Origin: Aselliscus stoliczkanus
Lineage: Eukaryota; Chordata; Mammalia; Chiroptera; Hipposideridae
NCBI GenBank assembly: GCA_033961575.1
Contig: CM066730.1
Coordinates: 136,489,523-136,553,522 of the forward strand
Direction: 5' to 3'
DNA: 64,000 bases
The first letter of the stretch is position 1. Each line of letters opens with the position of its first letter. Positions 41,241-52,892 of the stretch are shown here, piece by piece. Both the position numbers and the translations under genes were made by a program. The notes below the pieces were generated by a model. It was not told the DNA's origin and ran no database searches. It was given only the letters and a program-made list of their open reading frames with translations.

Positions 41241-41559
41241 AATATTGATGACTGCCTGAGAGAAGAAGATGAAAGTGTAAGTCAAACTCAGGGGGATCAA
41301 CAAGGATAACTCTATGGCTAGGGAGCCAACTATACATGTTGGGGGCAGGGGAGGTGGCAAGCATTATGCTAGACAAAGGTTTGAAAAGATGATAGGGCCA
41401 AAATTTGGACAACAGTCTATAAGTAATGATCCATCTTGAGTCATAATTTAATGTATTATTAGGGGAATATTTTCTATAGCTTATTATTTATTTTTAATTC
41501 AGAAATGGTTCTCATTCAATTACTTAGCTTTGTGACCTTGAGTACATGAATTAAATTTT

Positions 41560-41865
41560 CATTAATTTATCCAGAAAGCATTTGTGAAATACTGATTCTA
41601 TTTCAGGCAGTATGGCAGGCATGTGGGTGTATGTCTTTGAACTTCAGGTACTTGCAATCTAGTCAGGGAAGCAGGCCGACATAGGGACATTACAATAAAA
41701 CATGCTAAGAGCTTTCACAATGGAAGTTGGCTCTGAGAACACAGGAAGTCCATAGGCTCGTGTGCCAGGGCTAGGGGAGACTTCCGGGAAGAGCAGCAAT
41801 GGCTTATACAGTCCCAATGACCAGAAGGATTAGCACTGTGAAGCAGAGGAAAGGGGCACAGTTTC
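41560..41865 (+). repeat. Ancient interspersed repeat (unassigned family)
   Basis: 'tttatccagaaagcatttgt', 'acttgcaatctagtcaggga', 'gggagacttccgggaagagc' in family order. Confidence 0.55.
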
Positions 41866-41887
41866 TTTGTGGGAATAAGAATAACAA

Positions 41888-42165
41888 TAAAGCAACAATA
41901 ACTCATATTTACTGACTGCTCACTATGTGCCAGCTATTCCTCTCAGCCTTTTCATGTGTTATTTTTTTTTATAATCCTCAAAGTACTACAAGGTAGGTAC
42001 TTGGAGTATTCATATATTCCCATGTTACAGATGAGGCAAGTGAAGCACAGAGAGTCTAAGCAACTAAGTCAAGATGACACAGATAGTAATTGATAGAGTT
42101 GGGACTTCTCCTCAAACAATCTAATTGAAAAACCCATGTTCTTTACCATGGCACTATCCTTAATT
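41888..42165 (-). repeat. MIR SINE
   Basis: 'catatttactgactgctcac', 'tatgtgccagctattcctct', 'ttacagatgaggcaagtgaa', 'gcacagagagtctaagcaac'. Confidence 0.88.
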
Positions 42166-42940
42166 GCACTGAAAAGAAAACCTACCCCACTGGCCTAGCC
42201 ACTGAGAAAGGGCTCAGTAGATGATGATGTGATTATGAGAACTATTACTGTCAGCAATGTGTACATACAAATCCCTGATCTGAAGATCTAACTACAGTAG
42301 ATTATTTTTCTCACCAGACAGTGGACCCAGTGAATGATACCCAAATTGAAACTCTAGCTTGACAGCCTAAGGGAAGTGTCCCCTCACCAAACAACACTGC
42401 AGGAAGGCTATTTCTTCCAAATCAGTACCACTAAAACCATGATCTCTCATAATAACTGGTATCCTTTCACACCACTTCCCTCTTACCTCTTCCCCAAACA
42501 TATGGTTTTGATCCAATCTTCCCTACTACTTAATTTACTGTATTTTTGTTCATGTGTGCAAGATAAAAGCAATATCAACTTAACAGTAGAAGCTGCGATT
42601 GAACTTGGGGGACAGAATTATGAAAAAGGTTTTATTTTTTTTTATTCATCCAATAAGACTCTGTACAGAATAAATCCTATTGTAAAGAAGTCCCAATTTG
42701 AATTTTTTTTTTCCAAGTCAGAATGCTGGGGAGGGAGTCAGCAGTGAATTACAGAATGCCACTAGGCAGAATGATTTGAGAACTCATCTAGCTTTGCAAA
42801 TCAAGTTAGGTAATAAAGAGTTCTAATAAAGAACAACATTGGAGCATTGCTGATACCTATGTTTTCATCTGAGAGGCCATTAAGAGATGTGGACACTGTA
42901 CTTATGAAGGTCTTGTGTAGACAAGAGATGGGGAGATTAT
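42166..42940. other. NFIA: Intronic sequence, no repeat recognised
   Basis: The 123-residue frame at 42376-42747 has no domain and no exon borders. Confidence 0.4.
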
Positions 42941-42954
42941 AAATCTCTTACTTG

Positions 42955-43403
42955 GGGCCGGCCGAGTGGCGCGTTGGTTAAGAGCTGGTTTTGGGATGCC
43001 AGCGGCCCCGGTTCGGATCCCACATATGAGGGCCAGTGACACTGCCCTCTACAGCTAACAACAGCTCCACCTGGAGCTGGGCTGCAAGCCCCGGGGACAG
43101 TGTAGGCTGCAGCCCCTGCTGCAGTGGGCTGCCATAGGCTACAGTCAATGGCCAGCAGCCAGCGTAAGCGGCTGTCGGCCAGTGTGAGCTGTCAATAGCC
43201 GCAGTGAGTGACATCCAGAGGCTGGTGACCAATCTGCCTCATCCAGGAAGAGCACAATGACGATACCAACATGGGCCAGTGAAGCAACGTCCTCCGCAAC
43301 TAGACTGAAAAACAAGGGACAGCAACTTGTCTGTTCCCCTTCCCCGATTCCCCAACGCTGTTCCCCTCTCCCAATTCTCCAATAAAATATTTAAAAAAAA
43401 AAA
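42955..43403 (+). mobile_element. tRNA-like SINE, copy 2, long composite form (449 bp)
   Basis: The head gggccggccgagtggcgcg... has an A-box-like stretch and a B-box-like GGTTCGGATCC at about 43010-43020. It runs through cacatatgagggccagtgac to the end of the short form at 43049. A second module then follows (43050-43392: cagctccacctggagctggg, ggctgccataggctacagtc, caccatgggccagtgaag-like text). This ends in a pyrimidine-rich block, AATAAA (43381-43386) and an A-tail. Target duplication aaatctcttacttg (42941-42954) and aaatctcttgcttg (43404-43417). Confidence 0.9.
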
Positions 43404-43417
43404 AAATCTCTTGCTTG

Positions 43418-44095
43418 GTCCTGGTTCACCTCTTTGAACTCTACTTCCCAGTACCCAAAGTACAGGCCAACTGTGTACACACAAGTCCACAAAGCCAGGC
43501 TTATCATTATCAGATATTTATTAGATTACCTGTGATATAAAGAGTGCAGGTGCTATTGCACAGACTAGGTAACATATGGTTCTCCACACCTTAATGGCAG
43601 TGAACCTCTAGACAGAAATGTGCAACTTCTACTCCCCACTGGGTGGAACGATTCATCTCAGAGGCAGGCAGCATAGCAGAGAACCTACTACTGCTGGAAT
43701 GCAGATTAAATGAAATGATGCCTAGACCCCAGCATAGTACCTGGCAAAAGTTGTAGATGTGGGAAACCAATGCAAAGAGCACATTTCCCAATACTGCTGA
43801 TGCTATGTCTAGGCCCCTCAGACTTCAACAGTGATTCCAAAAGGCTCTTCACCATGTATGGCGGCCTCCAAGCATCAGGGAGGTGACTGGATTATTTCAT
43901 ACTACTAAAAATCTGCCAGTAGTCAATGCTCATAGAAAACTTAAGCATTAGCACTTAAGACAGCATAGTCCAGTAATGTGAAGAGAGTTCTAGATGTGTT
44001 TACTAAATGGATTAATGAACTACTGATGGCATAACATGTATACTTGCTTATTAAGTAGAATTCAATACATGTTAGCTCTCCTTTTACCTTAATTC
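43418..44095. other. NFIA: Intronic sequence with a possible MIR remnant
   Basis: 43680-43750 ('gcagattaaatgaaatgatg', 'cccagcatagtacctggcaa') looks like the 3' half of a forward MIR. The rest is unclassified. Confidence 0.4.
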
Positions 44096-44097
44096 AA

Positions 44098-44320
44098 TGG
44101 TTCTCCATCAGGGGGTGATTTTGCCCTCAGGTGGCATTTGACATTGTCTGGAGACATTTTTGGTTGTCACAACTGGGGGTGGGGTCAGGTGGGGCTCCTA
44201 GCGTCTAGTTAGTAGACGCCATGGTGCTGCTAACCAACTTACGATGCACAGGACAGTGATCCAGAAGGAAAAGTATCCTACCCCAAGGGTCAGGAGTGCT
44301 AAAGCTGAAACACTGATCAA
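44098..44320 (+). repeat. MER20 (hAT-Charlie) element
   Basis: 'tggttctccatcagggggtg', 'cattgtctggagacattttt', 'ggttgtcacaactgggggtg', 'cgatgcacaggacagtgatc' match MER20 in forward order. Confidence 0.85.
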
Positions 44321-44404
44321 CTTTTTACTCAAATTTTTAGCATGGTATGTATATTTTTAAATTAGTTTCAGAAAATGCAATGCAATACTAACTAAATGCC
44401 CCCT

Positions 44405-44680
44405 CTTCCTTAATTCATTCCACTGAAACTTATTTAGCACCTACAATTTGCCAGGATTGTGCAAGTGCTGGGGTGACAGAGGTGAAGACTTGCCTGCCAG
44501 GAGCTTATACAGACACATCACAGTGGAAACACCATGCAGGGGTCAGCACCAAGATCCATCATGTATGCACAAAGGGCAATGGCAGCACAGAGCAAGTAGC
44601 ATCTAAGAATACACTGGGTGCCGGAAGTCCCGCAGCAGTGGGGATGATTGTGTTGATTCTTGAAGGATGTATAGGAGATA
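44405..44680 (+). repeat. Ancient interspersed repeat (unassigned family)
   Basis: 'attcattccactgaaactta', 'acctacaatttgccaggatt', 'tgccaggagcttatacagac', 'tgattcttgaaggatgtata'. The homopurine run sits directly behind it. Confidence 0.6.
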
Positions 44681-44683
44681 TAC

Positions 44684-44797
44684 AGGGAGGGAGGGAGGGA
44701 AAGAAGGAAAGAAGGGAGGGAAGAAGAGAAGAGGAGAGGGGAGGGGAGGGGAGGGGAAAGGGAAGGGGAAAGGAGGGGAGGGGAGGGGAGGAGAGGA
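44684..44797. repeat. 114-nt homopurine tract, (GGGA)n/(GGGGA)n
   Basis: Every base is A or G for 114 positions on the plus strand, with many G3-G4 runs. It can form triplex or G-quadruplex structures in principle. Long frames on both strands here are low-complexity artefacts. Confidence 0.97.
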
Positions 44798-44905
44798 CAT
44801 AGAGAAAAAGAAAGGAAAGAAAGCAGATGATGCATTCTGCTTATGAGGGCTGGAGCTAGGAGCTGGGCATGCTGATGAGACTGAGGAGTCTGACAGGCCC
44901 TTTCT

Positions 44906-45030
44906 GCTTTTTGTTTGTTTGTGTTTTGTTTTTTTTGAGGGCAGTGTCACAGGCCCTCATATGTGGGATCCGAACCGGGGCCGCTGGCATCCCAAGCCAG
45001 CTCTTAAACCACTGCGCCACTCGGCCGGCC
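44906..45030 (-). mobile_element. tRNA-like SINE, copy 3, short form
   Basis: Plus strand reads a T-rich tail, gagggcagtgtcacaggccc, tcatatgtgggatccgaacc, gctggcatcccaagccagc, ccactcggccggcc. A perfect 16-bp target duplication ctgacaggccctttct flanks it (44890-44905 and 45031-45046). Confidence 0.95.
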
Positions 45031-45046
45031 CTGACAGGCCCTTTCT

Positions 45047-45347
45047 TAATAGGGACACTATTGGCATTTGGGGGCAAGTTAATTTTTTACTAGGCAGGAC
45101 TATCCAGAACATTACAAGATATTTAGCATATCTGATTCCTCTCTTTTTCATCCCCACCTAGGGTTTTTTCAACCCTAAATGACAGTAAGATGCTTCCTCC
45201 ACGGGCATTTTCACATGGGGGGAAACATCTACTTATCTTCAGTACCCCAAAGCACTGGTGCTGCCTCCTCCACTTGAGCTTGGTTACAGTATCATTGAGC
45301 TCCTGAAGAATATTAAGCTTATAGTAATGAGATCAGAGAGAAGGTAA
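45047..45347. other. NFIA: Short intronic spacer between two SINEs
   Basis: No feature recognised. Confidence 0.4.
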
Positions 45348-45361
45348 AAATGGCAGCTCTG

Positions 45362-45464
45362 GGCTGGCCAAGTGGCACGGTGGTTAAGTGCTGGCTTGGG
45401 AAGCCAGCAACCCCAGTTTGGGTCCCTCATATGAGGGCCAGTGACACTGCCCTCAAAAAAAAAT
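45362..45464 (+). mobile_element. tRNA-like SINE, copy 4, short form
   Basis: Starts ggctggccaagtggcacggt, has the hairpin gctggcttgggaagccagc, B-box-like agtttgggtccc (diverged), tcatatgagggccagtgaca and ctgccctc plus A-tail. Target duplication aaatggcagctctg (45348-45361 and 45465-45478), perfect. Confidence 0.94.
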
Positions 45465-45478
45465 AAATGGCAGCTCTG

Positions 45479-46650
45479 AGTGGAAGGAGGTTGAGCACTC
45501 CCTTTCCAGTGGTCTTGACCTTCTGTTGCACCACAGTCTTATCCTTGCTGCAATAGACTTGTTCAAAGCTGATACCACATCTACACTACCAGAAAATGTG
45601 GCCACCATCCCAGCACACTAAAGAGATTTTCAAAGCACAAAGAAGTGCTGAATTGATTAACATTTCACCTGAGACACATCTTGACTGAGCAACTCCAACT
45701 GGGTCTTATTTTGTGAAAATATCTGTCACTGTAAAACTCTAGGCACTCAAAGCAAATGGGTTTAAAAACAGACTTGTACATTATTAAAAAGTCCAAAGGA
45801 AGAAGCATTTGCTTCTGTTCATGCAATCATTCTATAAAATAGAAAAGAAGGAGATATCTACCTAAATACTTCTGAGGTCTTCTTTCACTCCTTGGACTGA
45901 AGAGGGCTTGTTACTGCATCTTTAACATGTACAAACCCCTATGTGAATTTTCCTGTTGTTTCTCTCTCACGGTTGTAAGTAAGAGAAAAAAAAATGGAGG
46001 AAGAAGGAAGAGAGAACATGCCCAGAAACATGAAAAGATTTAAGTAAGGAAGAATAATGGATAGATTTGTGGGTCAGGGAGCTTTTCTGGTGGTGGGGAT
46101 TGACGCGAGTGCTCACATTTTCCCCCAAAATGAAAGATAATGGATACTGATATTGAAGAAGCGATCAAAGACTCCAGGGTTCATAGGAGTAACATGTAAG
46201 GAACGTGAATTAGAGGTCTTTTAGTATTCCAACCCTGACAAAGCCCCTCTATATGGACTGCTCGGTGCTGGGCCCCACATAACTAACATGATGTCGAGAG
46301 TATAGGAGCTCAGAGGAAAGCAGTCAAGTCCTTTGAGAAAAATGACAGGAAAGAAGAGAAAGATAGGGAAAACACAACAGAGTATTCACAAAGAGATAAT
46401 GAACACTTGGTCTCTATCTCTTCTGATGATTGTGCAAATAGAAAATGGTTTAAGGGTTTGGCCCTGCGGTATGGATTATAAAACAATGGGATAAATTTCT
46501 TATGGACCATGTGGAAATGCTGGGCTTGAGGAGCTTTACATCACCACCAATTCTCAAGCATTCAAAATAAGGAGGTGTGGGGCCTACTTGGGATATAGGA
46601 GAATGCTTGTTATAGGGCTCCCGGGAGGCTCCTGGATCAAAACAGTAACG
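45479..46650. other. NFIA: Intronic sequence, no repeat recognised
   Basis: No nameable repeat or gene; several A-rich patches. Confidence 0.4.
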
Positions 46651-46654
46651 ACAA

Positions 46655-46910
46655 TAGCAATAGCAGGGAAGCCAACAATGATCATTTACTGAAGACTTAC
46701 TAGGTACTTGACACTAAAGCATACAAAAAAATGAGAGGCAGGCATTGACTTCTTTGCTTTCTGACTAAGAAAACTAAGACAGAGAGTTTCAGTGATCTGC
46801 TTGAGGTCACATTGTACGTAAAGGACCAAGCAGGATGTGAACCTAAGTGATTCCACGCCCACCTCCTTCCCACACGGACACCCACCTCATTATACCACAG
46901 CTTGCTTCTC
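46655..46910 (-). repeat. MIR SINE
   Basis: 'atcatttactgaagacttac', 'taggtacttgacactaaagc', 'agtgatctgcttgaggtcac', 'aggatgtgaacctaagtgat'. Confidence 0.75.
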
Positions 46911-48705
46911 TGCAAAACGACAACTTACTACCCCCAACAGCTCACTCATATAAGACAACTCTTACTTTACACATAGCATTTAAAGCATGAATTCTACACA
47001 TGCAGATGATACACAACTAGGAGGGAAATCTCATCTCATTCATTTTAAAAATAAATCTTTACTCTTTCCCATAGTGTAACCTCATTGAGACCTCAAGCAA
47101 TTTTTATTATCAATGATGATCTGATGTCCTATGGATTTTCCCCCTGCATTTAAGCCTTCGACTCAGCACTACACTGGCCAAGTAAGCTAAACTGCATTCA
47201 TTGTTTTGTCAAAGGTTGTCCCTGCCACCTGCTTTCTACCATTACCAGAAAGAAAATATAACTTCCTTCATCTCTGTCCCCCTCTGCGACATTCACATAG
47301 AGACAACCTGGCTGCTACTGCATTTTTCCAGCTTAAAAATGTAAATCCAATGAATTCCAAGTACTACCAGGTTATTCTGCTAGTCTTGTCCTTCATCCAG
47401 TCCAGCTACAGAAGGGGCTAACAATCTGTCATAAAGGTAAATTCATTACCACAGATAATATCATCATACTCCTATGGCCCATTTGCACAGTGCGGCACGC
47501 TCTCTCTGTGATGTGGTATCTCAGTTCTCCAGGGAGCAGTTTACTGCTGACATAATAATAATAACAACAACAACAACTTCCATTTATAGGGAAGACAAGC
47601 CTGCCTATATTTTCTAGCTCTTGACAAAGAATAGCTCCCAGTTCTACTTCAGATGCATGGGTTATCATCATGAAAAGCTCGGGAAAATCTGGAGTCTTTA
47701 AAAGATGCCTGCAAATGGAGCTGCTAAAGGTTCATAAAAGTTTAGCTATCACAAACAGGTGATTCAATTGCCAAGTTCATTGTGCTGGGGAAATACTCCC
47801 AGTGGTATTACTCCAGAGCAACTTAATAAAAGCACAAAAAGGAAATACGATCAGACTGGGGTACTGGAAAAGATTCTTTATGGATTAATGGCTGATTCAC
47901 TCGATCATTCAACACACTTATCCAGGTGACTGATTCTATTATGTTTTTTTTAAAAAAAATCACATTTTCCTGTATCGGATTGCAATGTGGTTATTGTAGA
48001 ATGCATAAATCCTTCCATGCTCATGCACTGGACCAGAGTTGTTGTGTTTTGTTTTTTCCAGATACCGCTCTAGTCTAAAATAGATAATCTATTCTCCATG
48101 AATCAATGTGATACTTCCTGAACTCCTTCTATATGCATAGTACTGAGTTAGATGTGGCAGACGAAGGCTAGATGAATTAGGAAAGGACAACCCACAGAAA
48201 GACACAGTGGGGCTGCACGGGCTATAAACTTTGGCATAGGAAGACTCTTCTTACTTCCTCAGAGCACTGCATACCTGGAAGTGACAGGACAGACAATGTT
48301 TGGCTGTGCACAAACTTGCTGATCCTATAGAATAACTCCTCCAGAACTCCCGGACCAATGGCCTCTCCATGTTTACGAGGTTGGGTGGTACTCATCAGAA
48401 CCTGCACCCACACAGTGATTCAGGGACCTGCATCATTTTCTGAGGGAACCTAGTAATCAATAATGGTAAGTGGTAAAGAAAACGTGGGTGACAGAGAGAA
48501 AGCATTCCAGAAACCACAGCTGAGGGGAATAAGGAATTCTACATCAAATCTGATAGTTTCTATCTAAGGATGATTCTGGGGTTTGAGGGTAATGGGTGAA
48601 ATGGCCAAAAGCCAGGCAGACAGAGGAGTGAGAGAAGAAAGAAGAAAGAAGGCTGAAGAATGAATCTCCAAAAACAATCAGAGGGCAGTTTCTGGTTAAT
48701 CGAAA
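46911..48705. other. NFIA: Intronic sequence, no repeat recognised
   Basis: Small ATT/GTT-type patch at 47547-47576 (aataataataacaacaacaa). Nothing else identified. Confidence 0.4.
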
Positions 48706-48840
48706 GGAACTCCTTTGGAGTCGGGCTCTGGGTTTGAGTTCCAGCCATTACCAACTAAGCCTCAAGTGTCTTCAACTGCTCAGCAGAACTGCTACTGCCC
48801 ATCCGAGGACTAACCAGGAGAGCAGATCCTGAAGCGATAC
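48706..48840 (+). repeat. MIR SINE, 5' half
   Basis: 'gagtcgggctctgggtttga', 'gttccagccattaccaacta' resembles the tRNA-related head of MIR. Confidence 0.5.
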
Positions 48841-49570
48841 GATGATTGTCCCTCGTTTCCATCCCATTGGACGAGCAGGTCTCCCAGTATGTGCAGAGGA
48901 AGGAATCCTGGCCCTTACATGCTTACATAGGGACTTATAAAATCTGTCTGTACTCTCAGATGATCTCTTAGAAGGTCTGCCTGGCTATTTGATTTCATGA
49001 GTCTCCATGTGACAAACGCTACAGCTAAGCAGAGTCTCAAAGTCTAACTTGCAAGCTCTCTGATACTTCTCTTGCTGTTTTCTCCTGCCCCTCAAAAATG
49101 TAGAGATTTCTGCAGGGCCAGCCAAGGGCCATCTGTGTGTAATGGAGGTGCCCTAAGGTACATCTGCCCCTCTACCTGTGGGGACATGGTAATAAGTTGC
49201 CCCAAGGTTATCTTCTGCCCTGCTAACCAGTTCCAAGAACATCCAGTCCTTCCCATTTTGCCACTCTCATTCCATCCTCCTTGTTATGTTTCTCTGGCTC
49301 TCTGTCTTAATAACTCTCCCTCCCCATTCTCCACAATATCTCCATTTTCCACCTGCCTTCTTTTCCTCCTCTCTCCTTCAAAGGGGTTGTGCTTCTCAAT
49401 CTCCCATGGCCCTCATACACTTTATCATCCACGTTTCCACTGGTTTCCCCTGTGCCCCTAACTTTACTTTACACTATACTATTTTTATGTACAGTGGAAA
49501 TTTTGGTATAAGGCCATGAAATGTCAGACTTGAAAAGCCAATAGAAATCTACTTAAATTTCATTGAAAAC
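48841..49570. other. NFIA: Pyrimidine-rich intronic sequence
   Basis: 49230-49440 is strongly C/T-rich on the plus strand, which keeps two plus-strand frames open (129 and 77 residues). These look like composition effects. Confidence 0.4.
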
Positions 49571-49574
49571 AATG

Positions 49575-49750
49575 GTAGCCACAGCTAACATTTGTGAGTA
49601 TCCTCACTTAATCCCTACGGGGAGACCAGCACTACTATGATTCCCATTTGTAGATGAGATTAAGAGGCCTGGGCAAAGCTGCACAGTTATTGGTTGCAGA
49701 CTGGAGACTCCAAGTTCAGCTTTCTTTCCCCTCACTGCTGTCCTCAATTG
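49575..49750 (-). repeat. MIR SINE
   Basis: 'agctaacatttgtgagtatc', 'tttgtagatgagattaagag', 'gcctgggcaaagctgcacag'. Confidence 0.7.
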
Positions 49751-50225
49751 GCATATCAGGAAGGAAGCAAAGGCGGTGTTGCATTTCAATGTTCTGTCCT
49801 TATTTATTCCTCACAGATTTGAGTGTCTCAGGGAACATTTGTATGCATGACAAACAGTATTTCTTGGAACGGGAACTTTCACCTCTCCAATTCTACCAAG
49901 GATAAGCTCATAGATAAAGTGTCAGGAAGTAAAAGGTCAATTTTGGCTTCTCTCCAGCTGGCCATCCATGCTAACAAACTTGCTACCTCCCCAGAAATCA
50001 CTCCACCAAGTCCTGGGATCCTCGGCAGATTCTTGTCAGCCCTACTGGAAAAACATCTCAACTCTGAACTCCCCATGTTTTCCATTCTAGACCATCAGCT
50101 CTTTGAAAAGGAATTCATTCACTTATGCAAGCTGAAGATTTCATCAAAGGAATTTTAGGTTAAACACAACTAACATTTAGGATGCTTTGGCCTTAGAGGC
50201 CAACCTCAAATAAACTCAGAATAGA
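49751..50225. other. NFIA: Intronic sequence, no clear repeat
   Basis: A diverged L2 may be present around 49950-50120 but I cannot support it. Confidence 0.35.
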
Positions 50226-50229
50226 GATC

Positions 50230-50409
50230 ACATAGATGAATGATGTCACCATGATCTCTTACCTGGATTACTGCAGTCATGTTCTAATTGGTTTCCCTCT
50301 TATTGCCCTTGTCCTCTACAGTCTGTTCTCAACAACATGAGATGCTGTGTCTCCTATGCTCAAATCCTGCCAAAGACATCCATGCTGTTGAGAATAAGAG
50401 CCAGAGTCT
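50230..50409 (+). repeat. L2, 5' part
   Basis: 'acctggattactgcagtcat', 'tctgttctcaacaacatgag', 'gagaataagagccagagtct'. It continues after the MER5A at 50577. Confidence 0.8.
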
Positions 50410-50576
50410 CAATGGATCCCTGAGTGTGATCCCTGAACCGGCAGCATCAGCATCACCTAGAACCTTGTTCGAACCGCAAATTTCTGAAACAGAAAATCCA
50501 GGGGGACTGCCCAGCAATGTGTATTTTACAAAGTCTTCCAAGTGCTTATGATGCTGCTCAAGTTTGACAACCAGTG
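50410..50576 (+). repeat. MER5A (hAT-Charlie) element inside L2
   Basis: Begins caatggatccctgagtgtga and contains gcagcatcagcatcacctag. The end ...gtttgacaaccagtg is its inverted terminus. Old: no 8-bp target duplication can still be read. Confidence 0.85.
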
Positions 50577-50992
50577 TCCTGCATGAGCTGCCCCTCATCC
50601 CCAGCCCTTTACCTGAGTCCCTCTCCTGCTACTCTCCTCCTCTCACACTTCTTTCCATCTACACTGATCTTTCACAGATATCTGTACCTCCCTTCAGGTC
50701 TTCATTCAAACTTCAACGTTCTCAAGAATGTGGCTGTGGCCATCTTCTTTAACACACAAACTACTCCTGACTCTCAGTATTCCACTTCCTTTCTTAATTT
50801 CTTCTCCACTTCTCACCACCTGACACACTAGAGTGTTCTGATTTATGTTTTAGTTCTCTGTCTCCATCAACTAGAATGTAAGCTCCTTGGGGGCACGGGT
50901 TTTATTCACTGATGTAGCTATCCCGTGCAATTAGAAAGGTATCTGACATAAAGTAGGTGCTCAACAAATACTTGTTGAATATTGAAGGAAGG
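50577..50992 (+). repeat. L2, 3' part
   Basis: 'gagctgcccctcatccccag', 'caactagaatgtaagctcct', 'tgggggcacgggttttattc', 'gtaggtgctcaacaaatact'. Clear L2 terminus. Confidence 0.9.
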
Positions 50993-50994
50993 AA

Positions 50995-51145
50995 ATGATT
51001 ACGTTCTGCCATTTAGTACTATGTGACTTCTACAATGTATTTAACTTCTCCGAGCCTTGGTTTCCTTATCAATAAAAAAAGAGGGTTGAGTAAAATGAAA
51101 AGCCTACCTAGTCAGTGCTCAGCTCATTATAGTCACTCAATTAAC
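50995..51145 (+). repeat. MIR SINE
   Basis: 'ttctgccatttagtactatg', 'ttaacttctccgagccttgg', 'tttccttatcaataaaaaaa'. Confidence 0.8.
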
Positions 51146-52878
51146 AATAGCAATTAGTGATCATCAGAGTAGAAAAACATTTATTTCAATGTCATTAGAA
51201 CCAAATGCTTTAAAAGGCATTTTGAACGTTTGGAACACATTTGAGAGGGTAGTGGGGATTGGGGGTTGGGGGTGGGAAGCTAAAGATACTAAAGATACAT
51301 TCCCCTTTCTAGGAACAGGTTGTTGGGAAAAGGAATAATCTTGCTATGCTGAAATTGTTTTCCCAAAAGGCAGCATTTTGATGAACTAAGAACAAAGGAA
51401 TTATAAACATCCAATTTAATTACCCTTCAAAAACAAAATATATATTGAATAGAAAACACATTGAAAACATAGGTTTGTTTGTGAATGTTTTCTTTCCAAA
51501 ATATTGTAATAAAATGTTTGGGAACACCTAATAAAACTAATATGTAGCTGGACTTTCCTGCCCCAAAACTAATTTGCGCTGATTACAAGACAGGTCACAA
51601 GGTCTGCATGCTTTATTTTTGATACGTTCATTCTAATTGTTACTATGGACGAAGACTAAACACAAAAAATAAAACATCCTGTTGGGGAATGATCTACCCA
51701 ACACACACCACATGTTTTCTCTTCCATCATTAGTCTAAGGGGATTTCCACAAAAATGAGATTCTTAGAAACTAAGCTTTCACTCATGGTTGCTGCATATT
51801 CCCACTTAGTCACTGTCCTGAGACCTCCCAGTTGCTCTCTGATGAAATAAAGCTGCAGTTGCACACTAAAAAAATAACTGTAGCTAGGAATTGGGCATCT
51901 GGAGAATCAAGTCCTCTTTCGTACTTGTTAGGCTTACCCGTGTAATATGAAATACAGCTCAACCATTTTTTAACATTACCACATTCCAGGTGGTTTCTAC
52001 TAGGACAGACTTTTCTAGAGTTTCCATCCCGAGCATCTAGGACTCGGTGTGGGTGCACGTACCAGCCCACACCTCTGCAATGAATGAAAAGGTCAAATGA
52101 GAAACCCTGGTCACTGCAGTGGTCAAAACGCAAATCTTCACACCTATCACGTTATCCCGTGTGTAATTAGCCCCTGTGGTCCTCAGCAGCAGTAGTGCAT
52201 CCACCTTCTCTTGTAAAAGGGAAAGTCCTCTCTCAGGGGTGTGCTGAGGAAAGGTCACCAGGCCCAGCAGTGACTGAGTGCTGCCAGCAGGCACCTTAGA
52301 AAGCCACACTGGTGTTTGCGTTTGTAGGTGACCTGGCTACGACAGAAGCTACCCTGTCACTCCCCTTGAAAACCCCAAAGTTCTTTCCACTGAGAGAAAG
52401 AGAAAGTGCTTTCAGACAAGACTCTGATAGCAATCATTTCTATTTGAAGAAGACTTAAATCAGCGTATTCATTCATTCTCATTCTCTCTCTCTCTCCCCC
52501 CCCCCATTTCTCTCTCCCTCACTCTTTCTCTCTCCCTCTCTCCTCTCCATCTAAATCTCCTTTCTCTTTAACCAACAAGAAACTTTATCTGCTACTGAAG
52601 GAGTATTCAAATAATTAGGGAGACACCTGAGAGGGAATTTTTTAAATGCCTCTAAAAATAGCCACAAGGTAAATATCTGTTCTCCCTACACCCTGGCAAG
52701 CATATTCTTATGGAGGCTCCCTGTGAGACTAATTCTGTGAGGTTCCCTGTGAGACTAATACTGAGTAATGTGTTTACTCAGTAAAATATATGGATGCAGT
52801 CTTTAAACGAATAGAACACATCACTGGGAACTGTCTATGGCCCAGCTTTAATCAAACGTCTGTATGTGAGTAATATTT
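51146..52878. other. NFIA: Intronic sequence with a pyrimidine microsatellite
   Basis: 52482-52550 is a (TC)n/C-rich tract. 51800-52350 is balanced and unique. No gene recognised. Confidence 0.4.
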
Positions 52879-52892
52879 AAAATCATGTGAAG

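Noticed and set aside
44473..44950. Long Pro/Ser- or Arg/Glu/Gly-rich frames on both strands
   Set aside because: They are low-complexity readings of the homopurine tract.
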